Notes under the pieces: model-generated
Seen by the model: only the letters and a program-made list of their open reading frames with translations
What the model was told of the DNA's origin: nothing
Databases searched by the model: none
From: Labedella gwakjiensis
GTDB lineage: Bacteria > Actinomycetota > Actinomycetes > Actinomycetales > Microbacteriaceae
Direction of reading: 5' to 3'
NCBI RefSeq assembly: GCF_003014675.1
Contig: NZ_PYAU01000001.1
Location: 1,612,001-1,676,000 of the forward strand
Length of the DNA stretch: 64,000 nucleotides
Made by a program: the position numbers and the translations under genes
Part shown: in pieces, positions 15,524-24,949 of the stretch
Layout of the letters: every line of letters starts with the position of its first letter
How positions within the stretch are numbered: position 1 is the first letter of the stretch

Positions 15524-16098
15524 CCGGAGACCGACCGACCCTCCTCGTCGTGATCGCAACCACCCGCCCGATCGCCGCCGGACGGGCCGTCGGCGCCTGG
15601 GTCGCGGATCGCGCCGGCGCCGACGATCGGTTCGCGCTCGACGTCGTCGACCTCCGCGACCTCGCCCTCCCGTTCCTCGACGAGCCGCACCACCCGAAGC
15701 TGCGCGCGTACGAGCACGACCACACCCACGCGTGGAGCTCGCGCGTCGCGTCGGCCGACGCGTTCGTCTTCGTGACGCCCGAGTACAACCACAGCTTCAC
15801 GGCGCCGCTCAAGAACGCACTCGACTACCTGAACGCCGAGTGGGCCCACAAGCCCGTCGGCCTGGTGAGCTACGGCGGTCTCTCCGGCGGGTCCCGGGCC
15901 GTCACCGCTCTCGAGCCCGTGCTCTCGAACCTCGCTCTCCTCACCGTGCAGGCGAACGTGGAGATCGCGTGGGTCGCCGAGCACATCGCGGACGACGTCT
16001 TCCACGCCACCGACCGCCACGACCGCGCACTCGAGGCGCAACTCGACGCGATCGCCCGCTACCTGCCCGTGTCGGCCGGGCTGCGTTCCGGCGGCTGA
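15520..16098 (+). CDS. NAD(P)H-dependent FMN reductase family protein
   Basis: A 192-residue flavodoxin-fold reductase of the NADPH-dependent FMN reductase group. The signature TPEYNHSFTAPLKNALDYL binds the flavin, and SYGGLSGGSRAV is the second conserved loop. It overlaps the IclR gene by four bases. In an aromatic degradation locus such an enzyme could supply reduced flavin to a monooxygenase, reduce a quinone or nitro group, or protect from quinones; no monooxygenase gene is adjacent, so a quinone/nitro role is somewhat more likely (inference). Confidence 0.88.
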   Translation: MTGDRPTLLVVIATTRPIAAGRAVGAWVADRAGADDRFALDVVDLRDLALPFLDEPHHPKLRAYEHDHTHAWSSRVASADAFVFVTPEYNHSFTAPLKNALDYLNAEWAHKPVGLVSYGGLSGGSRAVTALEPVLSNLALLTVQANVEIAWVAEHIADDVFHATDRHDRALEAQLDAIARYLPVSAGLRSGG

Positions 16099-16164
16099 GC
16101 GCTCGTCACCGGGCGCGGACGAAGTCGCGACCACCGCCCGGACACCGGCGACGCTCGTAGCGCC

Positions 16165-16659
16165 TCATCCGGCCGAGACCCGCAGCGCCGCACGGAGCTG
16201 CTCCTTCGCCCGCGCGTAGCGCGTGCGCGCGGTCGAGTCCGAGACACCGAGGAGTCCGGCCGCCTGCGTGATCGTCATCCGCTCCCAGTGGACGAGCCTG
16301 ACGAGTTCGCCGAGCTCCGCGTCGAGACGGGCGATCGCATCGCGCACCTCGGCACCATCGTCCGCGGGCGGGGCGACGACGACCGTCGCCGAGGCCCCCC
16401 TGATCCGGTCGGCCAGCGCCCAGCGGCGCCGTTCTCCGCGAGCGTGATTGAGGAGCGTCGTACGAGCGACACCGAAGAGCCACATCCGGGCCTGTTCCGG
16501 ATCCTCCGGGAGGTCGTCGACCCGCCGCCACGCGACGACCATCGTCTCTCCGAGGAGATCGGGAGCCTCATCCGGACCGACACGTCGCTGCAGGTAGGAG
16601 AGGATGTCCGCCGCCGACTCCCTCAGCGCTGCCGTGATCCGAGCGTGCGATCGTTTCAC
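16165..16659 (-). CDS. ECF-type RNA polymerase sigma factor
   Basis: A 164-residue sigma factor with only regions 2 and 4. Region 2 spans about residues 15-75 (DLLGETMVVAWRRVDDLP, MWLFGVARTTLLNH), region 4 about 100-160, with the recognition helix MTITQAAGLLGVSDSTARTR. It starts with GTG overlapping the stop codon of the membrane-protein gene upstream (GTGA), so the pair is translationally coupled. Unusually, the presumed partner precedes the sigma gene; the reverse order is more common. Confidence 0.85.
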   Translation of the reverse strand: MKRSHARITAALRESAADILSYLQRRVGPDEAPDLLGETMVVAWRRVDDLPEDPEQARMWLFGVARTTLLNHARGERRRWALADRIRGASATVVVAPPADDGAEVRDAIARLDAELGELVRLVHWERMTITQAAGLLGVSDSTARTRYARAKEQLRAALRVSAG

Positions 16660-17312
16660 GATCCGGCCCCGGGCACGAACGGGTCACGGTTCTCATCGAA
16701 GCACTGGATCTGCCCGTTGCGTTCGGTTCCCGCGAGACGCGCGTCGCCCGGTCGGATGCCGTGCCTCTCCAGCTCCCGCCACTCCGCATCGCTGATCGCG
16801 AGGTCCCAGGCCGACCATTCGAGTGCCCACGCCCGGTTCTCGGCTTCACCGGGCGGCAGCGTGTCGAGGGTCTCGCCCGGCTGCAGTTCGATCGGACCGA
16901 GGGCGTCGAGCTTCCCGGGAACGGACGGCTCGACCTCCGCCACCACATCGGTGGACCGGTACCAGTCCTCCAACACACTGTTCACCTCACTGACGAACTC
17001 CGGATCGTCGCCGCCGGTGTACTCGGACCAGCGCAGCTCGCAATCGAGCCCGTTCGTCATCGTGAAGTGCACAGCACCGATGGGGTCCTGCGCCCATGGC
17101 GCCCACGAGAATCCGTCGGTCGCAGCGGCGACCCCCACACCGCCGAAGGCGATGACGGCCGCGAGGCCGGACGCGACGAGGATGCGCGGGCGGAAGCCGT
17201 GCGGAGCCGGCTGGCGCGCCTCGGCGATCATGGCGTCCAGGTCGTCCGCCGCAGGCGGGCGTGATGCGGGGGCAGAGCGGTCGAGCAGGTCGTCGAACAC
17301 GTCGCGGGTCAT
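16656..17312 (-). CDS. Single-pass membrane protein, putative anti-sigma factor
   Basis: A 218-residue protein: a cytoplasmic part of about 50 residues (TRDVFDDLLDRSAP, DDLDAMIAEARQ), one membrane helix (ILVASGLAAVIAFGGVGVAA, about 59-78), and an extracytoplasmic domain of about 140 residues with two cysteines (NGLDCELRW and IQCFDENRD). Topology and coupling to an ECF sigma gene suggest an anti-sigma factor or surface sensor, but no zinc-binding ZAS motif is seen, so the assignment is by context. ATG 17312 is preceded by an excellent GGAGGAATC site. Confidence 0.55.
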   Translation of the reverse strand: MTRDVFDDLLDRSAPASRPPAADDLDAMIAEARQPAPHGFRPRILVASGLAAVIAFGGVGVAAATDGFSWAPWAQDPIGAVHFTMTNGLDCELRWSEYTGGDDPEFVSEVNSVLEDWYRSTDVVAEVEPSVPGKLDALGPIELQPGETLDTLPPGEAENRAWALEWSAWDLAISDAEWRELERHGIRPGDARLAGTERNGQIQCFDENRDPFVPGAGS

Positions 17313-17430
17313 GATTCCTCCATCGTCTGGTGACTTCACTACCGACATGTCCGGCACACGACCTTTTTCGTGGTCGATCAGAATCCCGGCCCACCAGGCG
17401 GCGGTGATCCGCTCCGGGCGGCGGGGGTCC

Positions 17431-18462
17431 TCAGTTCACGGCGAAGCGGGCGTCGGTCTCCTCGAGCACACGGAGGATGTTGGCGCCGGCGAGCGCCCGG
17501 AGATCCTGGGCCGACCATCCGCGGTTCCGCAGCTCCCGAGCGAGGACGGGGTACTGCGACACATCGCTGACGTCGCCGGGGAAGCTCGGCGTCCCGTCGT
17601 AGTCGCCGCCGAGACCGATGTGATCGATCCCGGCCACGTCGCGCGCATGCTCCACGTGATCGGCGATGTGGGCGACCGTCACCTCAGGTGCCGGTCCCAC
17701 CTCGCCCGCGTCGTGCCACTGCGCGTACTCGGCGGAGATGAACATCGGGACGAACGTGATCATCACGACACCGCCGTTGCCACCGACGCGTCCCAGGATG
17801 TCGTCCGGGACGTTCCGCGGGTGGTCGTTGAGGGCCGCGACGGACGAATGACTGAAGATCACCGGAGCGGTCGCGACGTCGAGCACGTCCGACATCGTCT
17901 CGGCACTCACGTGGGAGAGGTCGACGAGCATGCCGATGCGCTCCATCTCCGCGACGACCTCGCGGCCGCGGTCGTTGAGCCCGCCGTGGGTGTGGAGGCC
18001 CACCGCGGAGTCCGCCCACGGGGTGTCGGCGTTGTGCGTGAGCGTCATGTACCGCACCCCGAGACGTGCGAACGTCCGCAGGATCGCGAGGTCGTTCCCG
18101 ATCGAGTGTCCGCCTTCGGCTCCGAGAAGCGAGCCGATCCGACCGGTCCGGATGGCGTCCCGCACGTCGTTCGCCGTCCGGGCGATCGCGAGGTCGTCCG
18201 GGTACCGCGCGACCAGCCGGTGGACGAGGTCGATCTGCTGCAGGGTCGTGAGCACGGGGTCGGGCTCGTCGATGTGGACGTACACGGACCAGAACTGGCC
18301 GACGACGCCCCCCGCGCGGAGCTTCGGCAGATCGGTGTGCAGGGTCGACTCGACGCCGTCGACCCCCTCGATGCTCGACCCTCGCCGCACGCGGCACTCC
18401 CACGGGAGGTCGTTGTGTCCGTCGACGACCGGAAAGTCGAGATCCTCGGGAAGGTGGGTCAT
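17431..18462 (-). CDS. Membrane dipeptidase family (M19) peptidase
   Basis: A 343-residue member of the renal/microsomal dipeptidase family M19, zinc enzymes that hydrolyse dipeptides including those with a C-terminal D-residue. The first metal pair is in VVDGHNDLPW (His16, Asp18); the bridging Glu is probably in GAEGGHSIGND; later histidines are in VDLSHVS, FSHSSVAAL and GGDYDG. No signal peptide is present, so it is probably cytoplasmic despite the family name. Flanked by an ECF sigma operon and an aldose epimerase, it seems to be transcribed alone. Confidence 0.88.
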   Translation of the reverse strand: MTHLPEDLDFPVVDGHNDLPWECRVRRGSSIEGVDGVESTLHTDLPKLRAGGVVGQFWSVYVHIDEPDPVLTTLQQIDLVHRLVARYPDDLAIARTANDVRDAIRTGRIGSLLGAEGGHSIGNDLAILRTFARLGVRYMTLTHNADTPWADSAVGLHTHGGLNDRGREVVAEMERIGMLVDLSHVSAETMSDVLDVATAPVIFSHSSVAALNDHPRNVPDDILGRVGGNGGVVMITFVPMFISAEYAQWHDAGEVGPAPEVTVAHIADHVEHARDVAGIDHIGLGGDYDGTPSFPGDVSDVSQYPVLARELRNRGWSAQDLRALAGANILRVLEETDARFAVN

Positions 18463-18516
18463 GATCCCGAACCCTAGCCGCCGCGTCAGGTCGGGGAGTG
18501 CAGACTCACGGCCCGG

Positions 18517-19464
18517 TCAGCGCGCGTCGATCCCGAAGATGTGCCACGACGCCGTGAGCGCCTCGCCCGGCTCGACGACGTCGAGGTCGACGCCCGAGTT
18601 GAATGCGTCAGGCGGACAGGTCATCGGCTCGACGGCGAGACCGATGCGGTGCACCGGCAGACCCGGCTTATCGGCCGTGTGCACCTGCACCCACGGGCAT
18701 GCGGTTCCCCAGCGCATCCCCACGCCGGAGCCGTCGTCGGTCGTCACGCGCACCACGGCATCGCCGTCCGCCGCCGAACGGGTGAGGTCGGCGAATGCGT
18801 GGTCGATCGCGGTGTCGCCGATGCGGCGGGTCGCCCGGAAGTCGAATCCCGGGATCTCCTCGACGCCCACGACGGGACCGGGGATCATCCGCTCTCCCTC
18901 GACCGTGAGCACGCGGGACGCGGGCAGCTCCAGGTCCCAATCGTCCACGAGCCCGGGGCCGGCGACGAGGTAGGGGTGCGGACCGAGACCCACGGGGGCA
19001 CGGGTCGGTCCGACGTTCGTCGCTGTCACGATCGTCTCGAGCCCGTCGGCGCTCACCCGGTAGGTCACATCGATCCGCACGCGGAACGGGTAGCCGGACT
19101 CGGCCTCGATGGTCGCGCTCAGCTCGACGCTCGACGCGTCGACGCTCACGGGCGAGAAGTCGAGCCAGGCGGCGAGGCCGTGGAGCGCGTGTCCTCGCTC
19201 GGGCTCGGTGAGCGACAGGAGGAGGTCCTCGTCGCCGAAGCTGTAGCGCCCGTCCGTCACACGGTTGGGCCACGGAGCGAGAGTCGCGCCGCGGAAGGCC
19301 GGACGGACCTCGTCGGCGTCGAACGGCACGACGAGGTCTCGGCCGTCGACGGTGAGCACCCGCAGGGTGGCGCCGACGCTCGCGATGCGGGCGACGTACC
19401 CGTCCGCCTCGATCGTGAACTGCTCGCCGGAGATCGGTCGTGCGTCGGTGCCGTTCGCGGCCAT
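18517..19464 (-). CDS. Aldose 1-epimerase (galactose mutarotase family)
   Basis: A 315-residue mutarotase-fold protein. WPNRVTDGRYSF, HALHGLAAW and a GLGPHPYL segment are the conserved sugar-binding parts, with the general base Glu expected near the C-terminal LAVEPMTCPPDAFNSG. It interconverts the anomers of aldoses such as glucose or galactose in the cytoplasm. ATG 19464 is used because GGGAGC precedes it; a longer open frame to 19512 adds a basic stretch without family similarity. No sugar-pathway gene is adjacent. Confidence 0.88.
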   Translation of the reverse strand: MAANGTDARPISGEQFTIEADGYVARIASVGATLRVLTVDGRDLVVPFDADEVRPAFRGATLAPWPNRVTDGRYSFGDEDLLLSLTEPERGHALHGLAAWLDFSPVSVDASSVELSATIEAESGYPFRVRIDVTYRVSADGLETIVTATNVGPTRAPVGLGPHPYLVAGPGLVDDWDLELPASRVLTVEGERMIPGPVVGVEEIPGFDFRATRRIGDTAIDHAFADLTRSAADGDAVVRVTTDDGSGVGMRWGTACPWVQVHTADKPGLPVHRIGLAVEPMTCPPDAFNSGVDLDVVEPGEALTASWHIFGIDAR

Positions 19465-19609
19465 CGGTGCTCCCTTGCGTCTGTCGATGCCGACGGACCA
19501 CCCGGGGCACACCGCTCGACGTTATCGCGACTCCGCCGAAGTGGACAGTTCGAGCGCCTCGCGTCCCTCACACGGGTCGCGCGACGCTCGAACCGACGGC
19601 CTCAGCAGG

Positions 19610-20566
19610 TCAGGCGACGCCGGCGCGAGCCGGCTCGCGCACGGGGATCGTGAGGGGCTCCTCGATGGGGACCACGGCAGCGCGTGCGGCGTCGCGGATG
19701 CTGATCTGAGCGGCCGCGAGGCGGCGGGCGCTCTCCTCGGGGGCGACGTCGTCGAGCGTCACGAACGAGCCGAGCGGCACCACGGAGTGGAGCACCGTGT
19801 TCTCGTACACGTGCACGAGGTTGAAGGCACGGGCGCCGTCGCGCGGGCGCGTTCCACCGATCGGCACGTTGAGGTCCTGCGTGTAGCACGTGGCCGAGGC
19901 GACGGACACGGGGATCCCCGCGAAGGTCGCCGTGGACGAGTAGTGCAGGTGCCCGGCGATGATCGAACGCACGTCGGTGCCCTCGAGCACCTCGGCGAGT
20001 CCGGACTGGTCGCGCAGCTCCACGCTGACGGCGAGGTCGAGCACGCTCGGCACGGGCGGGTGGTGCATCGCGAGAATCGTGCCGTGGGGCGCGGCCTCGG
20101 ACAGCTCCTCGGCGAGCCAGTCGAGCTGCTCCGGCGATACCTCGCCGTGGTGGAAGCCGGGGACGCTCGAGTCGAGCGTGATGATGCGCAGACCGTTCAC
20201 GTCGTACACGCGGTCGACGGGACGCATCGTCGGCACCTCGCCGAAGAGCTTCGAGCGGAAGGCCGCCCGGTCGTCGTGGTTGCCCATCACCCAGATGATC
20301 TCGCAGCCGAGGCGCTCGGCCACGGGCTCGACGATGGCTCGCAGGGCCTCGTACGCCTCGGGCTCGCCCTTGTCGGCGAGATCACCGGTGAAGACGATGG
20401 CCTCGGGGCGTCCACCGGACGCCTCGAACTCCGCGAAGAGGTTGCGGAGGTGCTCGGTGCTGTCGACCGAGTCGTAGAGCCCGCGCGAGCCGGCGAGCAG
20501 GTGCGTGTCACTGATGTGGAGGATGAAATGATCCGGCCGAGGGTACTCGGCCACGCGGGAGTCCAC
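19610..20566 (-). CDS. Metallophosphoesterase (CpdA-like cyclic nucleotide phosphodiesterase)
   Basis: A 318-residue calcineurin-like phosphoesterase. All five metal-binding motifs are visible in order: DTHLL, GDLADKG, GNHDD, a HHP (MHHPPVPS) and GHLH. The layout and length match the CpdA/Rv0805 class, which hydrolyses 3',5'-cAMP and other phosphodiesters. The first motif follows HFILHIS near the N-terminus. Start is GTG at 20566. Monocistronic by spacing: 145 bp from the epimerase and 160 bp from the ABC exporter. Confidence 0.85.
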   Translation of the reverse strand: MDSRVAEYPRPDHFILHISDTHLLAGSRGLYDSVDSTEHLRNLFAEFEASGGRPEAIVFTGDLADKGEPEAYEALRAIVEPVAERLGCEIIWVMGNHDDRAAFRSKLFGEVPTMRPVDRVYDVNGLRIITLDSSVPGFHHGEVSPEQLDWLAEELSEAAPHGTILAMHHPPVPSVLDLAVSVELRDQSGLAEVLEGTDVRSIIAGHLHYSSTATFAGIPVSVASATCYTQDLNVPIGGTRPRDGARAFNLVHVYENTVLHSVVPLGSFVTLDDVAPEESARRLAAAQISIRDAARAAVVPIEEPLTIPVREPARAGVA

Positions 20567-20726
20567 AGGGATTCCGTTCTGTCGGGGATGCCGTTCGGGG
20601 GATCACGTTACCCCCGCGGCCCCGGTCGGTGGGGAGAAATCCCGTTGAACTTCTGGACAACTCTCATGTTTCACCCCGGGTGAGCGCATCAGCGGCACCC
20701 ATCGCGAGTCATCCTCGCGTTCGCGG

Positions 20727-22628
20727 CTAGGTTCCGCTCAGGGCTTCCTCGTCGGCGGCGACGGCCTTCTGCACGGCGAACTGGGTGCGATGGAGTTCCT
20801 CGTACCGTCCTCCCGCGGCGAGCAGTTCGTCGTGCGTGCCGCGCTCCACGATGGAGCCGTCCTCGATGACGAGGATCATGTCGGCACTGCGGATCGTGGA
20901 GAGGCGGTGTGCGATCACCATCGCCGTCCGCCCCTCGAGCGCCTCGCTGAGCGCGGCCTGCACGGCCGCCTCCGACGTCGAGTCCAGCGCAGCCGTCGCC
21001 TCATCGAGGATGACGACGCGCGGCTGGGCGAGCAGCAGCCGCGCGATGGTCATGCGCTGGCGCTCGCCGCCCGACAGCCGGTAGCCGCGTTCCCCGACCA
21101 TGGTGTCGAGCTGATCGGGCAGGGAACGGATGAGCGGCTCGAGCCGCGCACGCCGGACGGCGTCCCAGACCTCGTCCTCGGTCGCCTCCGGCCGGGCGAG
21201 GCGCAGATTCGAGAGGATCGTCTCGTGGAACAGGTGGCCGTCCTGCGTGACCATCCCGAGTGTGTGCCGCATGGACGCGAACGTGACGTCACGGACGTCC
21301 GTTCCCGCGAGGCGCACGGAGCCGCTGTCCACGTCGTACAGGCGTGAGAGCAGCTGCGCGATCGTCGACTTGCCGGCACCGGACGTACCCACGAGGGCGA
21401 CGGTCTGCCCCGGCTCGATCCGGAAGGACACGCCGTGCAGCACCTCCTCGCCGCCGCGGGTGTCGAGCGTCGCGACCTCCTCGAGGGAGGCGAGGGACAC
21501 CTTGTCGGCCGACGGGTAGGCGAAGCGGACGTCGTCGAACTCCACGGCAGCCGGCCCCGCGGGGACGACGGCGGCGTCGGGCTTCTCCTGGATGAGCGGC
21601 TCGAGATCCAGCACTTCGAAGACGCGCTCGAAGCTGACCACTGCGCTCATGATCTCCACGCGTGCGTTCGCGAGGCTCGTCAGCGGCGCGTAGAGGCGCG
21701 TGAGGAGCAGCGCCAGGGTGACGACCTCGCCGGTGTCCAGCTGGCCGGCGAGCGCGAGGAATCCCCCGAGCCCGTAGACGAGTGCGAGGGCGAGGGCGGA
21801 GACGAGCATCAGCGCGGTGAAGAAGACGAACTGCAGCATCGCGGTCCGCACCCCGATGTCTCGCACGCGAGCGGCACGCACGCGGAACTCCTCGGCCTCC
21901 TCGTCGGGCCGACCGAACAGCTTGACGAGGGTGGCGCCGGGGGCCGAGAAGCGCTCGGTCATCTGCGTGCTCATGGCGGAGTTGTGGTCGGCGGCCTCCC
22001 GGCGCAACGCGGCGAGGCGGCGGCCCATGCGGCGCGCGGGCACCAGGAAGAGGGGGAGCATGATCACGGCGAGAACCGTCACGAGCCAGGACGTGCTGAG
22101 CATGACGATCAGGGTGAGGATCAGGGCCACGAGGTTCGTGACGACGCCGGAGAGCGTGCCGCTGAAGGCCTGCTGGGCTCCGATCACATCGTTGTTGAGT
22201 CGGCTCACGAGGGCACCGGTCCGCGTGCGGGTGAAGAACGCGATCGGCATCCTCTGCACGTGGTTGAAGACGGCGGTGCGCAGGTCCAGGATCACGCCTT
22301 CGCCGATCCGCGCCGAGTACCAGCGCGTCACGAGCGACACGGCGGCGTCCGCCACAGCGACGAGCGCGATGACGACGGCGAGCCACACGATCGTGGAGAC
22401 CTCGCCCCGCGCGACGATGACGTCGACCACCTGTCCGGCGAGGACCGGCGTCGCGACGGCGAGGAAGGCCCCGACGACCGAGAGGGTGATGAAGATCAGC
22501 AGCTTGGACCGGTAGGGCACCGCGAACGAGAAGATCCGCCGCACGGACTCACGGGAGATGCCGTGTTTGCCATCCCTGGCGGAGGAGATCTTGTACAGCG
22601 AGCTCCACGCCGCGCTTTCCATGCTCAT
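20727..22628 (-). CDS. ABC exporter, fused permease and ATPase
   Basis: A 633-residue half-transporter of the MsbA/MDR type. The N-terminal membrane domain (about 30-330) has six helices; the ATPase domain (about 365-620) shows Walker A GTSGAGKST, a Q-loop MVTQDGH, signature LSGGERQR and Walker B VVILDEATAALD followed by the H-loop IAHRLST. It should work as a homodimer exporting lipids, peptides or drugs; the substrate is unknown. An insertion after the first ATPase strand (SADKVSLASLEEVATLDTRG) is longer than usual. GGAAGGAAC precedes the start. It lies 83 bp downstream of the methyltransferase gene on the same strand. Confidence 0.9.
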   Translation of the reverse strand: MSMESAAWSSLYKISSARDGKHGISRESVRRIFSFAVPYRSKLLIFITLSVVGAFLAVATPVLAGQVVDVIVARGEVSTIVWLAVVIALVAVADAAVSLVTRWYSARIGEGVILDLRTAVFNHVQRMPIAFFTRTRTGALVSRLNNDVIGAQQAFSGTLSGVVTNLVALILTLIVMLSTSWLVTVLAVIMLPLFLVPARRMGRRLAALRREAADHNSAMSTQMTERFSAPGATLVKLFGRPDEEAEEFRVRAARVRDIGVRTAMLQFVFFTALMLVSALALALVYGLGGFLALAGQLDTGEVVTLALLLTRLYAPLTSLANARVEIMSAVVSFERVFEVLDLEPLIQEKPDAAVVPAGPAAVEFDDVRFAYPSADKVSLASLEEVATLDTRGGEEVLHGVSFRIEPGQTVALVGTSGAGKSTIAQLLSRLYDVDSGSVRLAGTDVRDVTFASMRHTLGMVTQDGHLFHETILSNLRLARPEATEDEVWDAVRRARLEPLIRSLPDQLDTMVGERGYRLSGGERQRMTIARLLLAQPRVVILDEATAALDSTSEAAVQAALSEALEGRTAMVIAHRLSTIRSADMILVIEDGSIVERGTHDELLAAGGRYEELHRTQFAVQKAVAADEEALSGT

Positions 22629-22711
22629 GTGTGGTTCCTTCCGTGGGCACCACGTCCAACCTAGGCGGACTGGACCATGGCCGGTCCCGATGGCGGCGAG
22701 CCGGGACGGGA

Positions 22712-24241
22712 TCAGGCCGGGAGAAGGATGCCGTCCGCGAGGAGGCGGCGCACGTCGGGGATCGTCTCCGCGGCGAGCGCATCGGCGTCGACCTCGAGCA
22801 GGTGAGCGATCGCGGCGAGGATCGCGCCCACGCCGAGGGTCCCGTCGCTCGCCCCCACCAGCGCAGCGAGTCCCGTGCCGGCGGAGATCGCGCGGCGGAA
22901 GCCCTGGCCCTGTCGGAGCAGGATCGCGGTGGGCTCGTCGTGGCCCGGAAGGAGATGATGCTCCACCGTCACGTCGGGTGCGACGACGAGCGCGTGCGAT
23001 GCGAGCTCGTCGTCGCTCAGCCCGGCCGCCCAGTCGACGGTCGCGACGCAGCGGGCGATGTGGGAACCGAGGCCGGCGGTCTCGAGGGTCCCGGTCGCCC
23101 GTTCGAGGCGCACGACCGGGTCGCGGTCGGCTGCCGGCCGATGCAGGGTCACGAAGCCGAAGCCCACCCCGGTGACGCCGCGGTCCTCGAAGTCGTCGAG
23201 CCACGCGCCCGAGAGCGCGTCGAACTCCGCCATCCCCGGGCGCGTGCCGCCGTCGCGGATCCACGTCTCGGCGTAGAACGCGGGGTCGAGGTGCTCGCGC
23301 TCTACGACCCAGGCGTCGAGACCGAGGCCGTCGACCCAGCCGCCGATGCGCGAGAGCCCGTCGGAGGCGCGCGTGTACTCCCAGTTGCCGAGCATCTGAG
23401 CGGTCCCGCCCGGCAGCAGGTGCTCGGCGCACCCGCGCACGACCGCCTCCACGAGGGCATCGCCCACCATTCCGCCGTCCCGGTAGTCGTACAGCGGAAC
23501 GCCGTCCGTGCGCGGTGTGATGACGAACGGCGGGTTCGTGACGATGCGGTCGAACCGCTCACCGGCGACGGGTTCGAAGAGGTTCCCGAGCCGTACCTCG
23601 ATCGTGTCGATCCCGTTGAGCCGCGCGTTGGCGCGCGCGAGATCCACGGCGCGCTGCGAGATGTCCGTCGCGATCACACGGTCGGCGGACCGTGATGCGT
23701 GGAGCGCCTGGATGCCGCAGCCCGTCCCGAGGTCGAGGACCGTCCCGACCCGGGTCGGGACCGTGATCCCGGCGAGCGTGAGGGACGCGCCTCCGACGCC
23801 CAGCACGTGGTCCTCGGGCAGCGCTCCGCCGAGCGCGCGCTCTCCGAGGTCGGAGAGGATCCACCAGTGTCCGTCGCCGTGGTCGTCGGAGAAGGCGTAG
23901 GGGTGCACGTCGAGAGTGGCGGTCCACACCTCGACCTCGGACACGTGGGTGGCCGTGAGCAGGCCGAGCTCGCGCGCGCCCTCCGGCCCGAGCGACGGGA
24001 ACGCCGCATCCACATCGCCCCGGTCGACCCCGCGGGCGAGGAGGAAGAGGTCGACGAGCACGTCGAGGGAGTCGCGCCTCCCGTGCCGCCTCCGATCGTC
24101 GAGCACACGCGCGGCGGGCACGGTGTGCTCGCGTCCGAGCGCCTCCTCGGCCTCGAGTCCGAGTCGCTCGGCCACGGCGTCCGTCGTGTAGCCGCCCGTC
24201 TGGAGGTCGGATCGCAACAGGTCGATGAGGGCGGTTTTCAC
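22712..24241 (-). CDS. Class I SAM-dependent methyltransferase with N-terminal domain
   Basis: A 509-residue protein. Residues 1-130 form a helical domain typical of a group of actinobacterial methyltransferases; residues 140-330 are the SAM domain with VLDLGTGCGIQALHAS (motif I), ATDISQRAVDLARANARLNG and the catalytic TNPPF. The NPPF motif indicates methylation of an amide or amino nitrogen, as in rRNA or release-factor methylases (RsmC/PrmC style). The C-terminal 160 residues carry no known domain. GTG 24241 follows GAGGGG and starts a typical VKTALIDLLRSDL. Confidence 0.82.
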   Translation of the reverse strand: MKTALIDLLRSDLQTGGYTTDAVAERLGLEAEEALGREHTVPAARVLDDRRRHGRRDSLDVLVDLFLLARGVDRGDVDAAFPSLGPEGARELGLLTATHVSEVEVWTATLDVHPYAFSDDHGDGHWWILSDLGERALGGALPEDHVLGVGGASLTLAGITVPTRVGTVLDLGTGCGIQALHASRSADRVIATDISQRAVDLARANARLNGIDTIEVRLGNLFEPVAGERFDRIVTNPPFVITPRTDGVPLYDYRDGGMVGDALVEAVVRGCAEHLLPGGTAQMLGNWEYTRASDGLSRIGGWVDGLGLDAWVVEREHLDPAFYAETWIRDGGTRPGMAEFDALSGAWLDDFEDRGVTGVGFGFVTLHRPAADRDPVVRLERATGTLETAGLGSHIARCVATVDWAAGLSDDELASHALVVAPDVTVEHHLLPGHDEPTAILLRQGQGFRRAISAGTGLAALVGASDGTLGVGAILAAIAHLLEVDADALAAETIPDVRRLLADGILLPA

Positions 24242-24320
24242 CCCCTCATTCAATCGCACGGATGAAGACGCCTCCGGGCATCGATCGCAGGATGGACCGA
24301 GTCGCCTGAAAGGAGACCCC

Positions 24321-24866
24321 ATGATCTCGATCGTGTCAGCCGCCGACGGCGAGGGCGTCCGCCAGCTGCTCGTCCTCGCGTCCGTCGCCTCCGTCCTCCT
24401 CGCGGCCGTCCTCGCCGGGGGCGCCCGGACGGAGAGGACTCTCGCGACCGTGCTCGCCGTCGGTGGCGTCGTCGTGATCGCCGGCCTGACCTTGAGCCCG
24501 GTGCGCGGTCTTCCGGGCGACGGCTGCGCCACACGACCGGACGCCCCTCTCGACGACGTCCCGAACGTCGCCCTCTTCTTCGTCCCGATGCTCTTCGCCG
24601 TCGTCGCGACGCGGCGCCCCGTGGTGGTCCTCCTCGCGGGGCCCGTCCTCTCGGCCGCGATCGAGTGGGTGCAGGACGTCGTGCCATCGCTCGGTCGTCG
24701 CTGCGACGTCGACGACCTCCTGGCGAACTCCGCCGGTTCGGTCGCTGCCGTCCTGGTGGGATCCGTCATCGTCGGCGTCGCCCACATCGGGCGACGTCGG
24801 CGCCGTCTGCGGCAGCCGCTGCCGGAGACGGCGGCACCCGAGCGAGCGCTGCACAGCGTGCGCTGA
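24321..24866 (+). CDS. VanZ-like membrane protein
   Basis: A 181-residue protein with four or five membrane helices. The VanZ family pattern is seen in DDVPNVALFFVPMLFAVVA, then SAAIEWVQDVVPSLGRRCDVDDLLANSAGS, where the Asp-rich DVDDLLANS loop is the family signature. VanZ proteins are linked to glycopeptide (teicoplanin) susceptibility and cell-envelope functions, but for most chromosomal members the role is unknown. AAGGAGA lies 8 bp before the ATG. Confidence 0.82.
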   Translation: MISIVSAADGEGVRQLLVLASVASVLLAAVLAGGARTERTLATVLAVGGVVVIAGLTLSPVRGLPGDGCATRPDAPLDDVPNVALFFVPMLFAVVATRRPVVVLLAGPVLSAAIEWVQDVVPSLGRRCDVDDLLANSAGSVAAVLVGSVIVGVAHIGRRRRRLRQPLPETAAPERALHSVR

Positions 24867-24949
24867 GACGGCCATCTTCCAGCCTCTCCGGAGTATCGTT
24901 GATCGCTCGAACGGCGAGACGGACGACGCCGTGGGACGGAAGGGACACG

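Noticed and set aside
16288-18477. A 729-codon plus-strand frame across the sigma, anti-sigma and dipeptidase genes
   Set aside because: It crosses three well-supported minus-strand genes and shows no domain.
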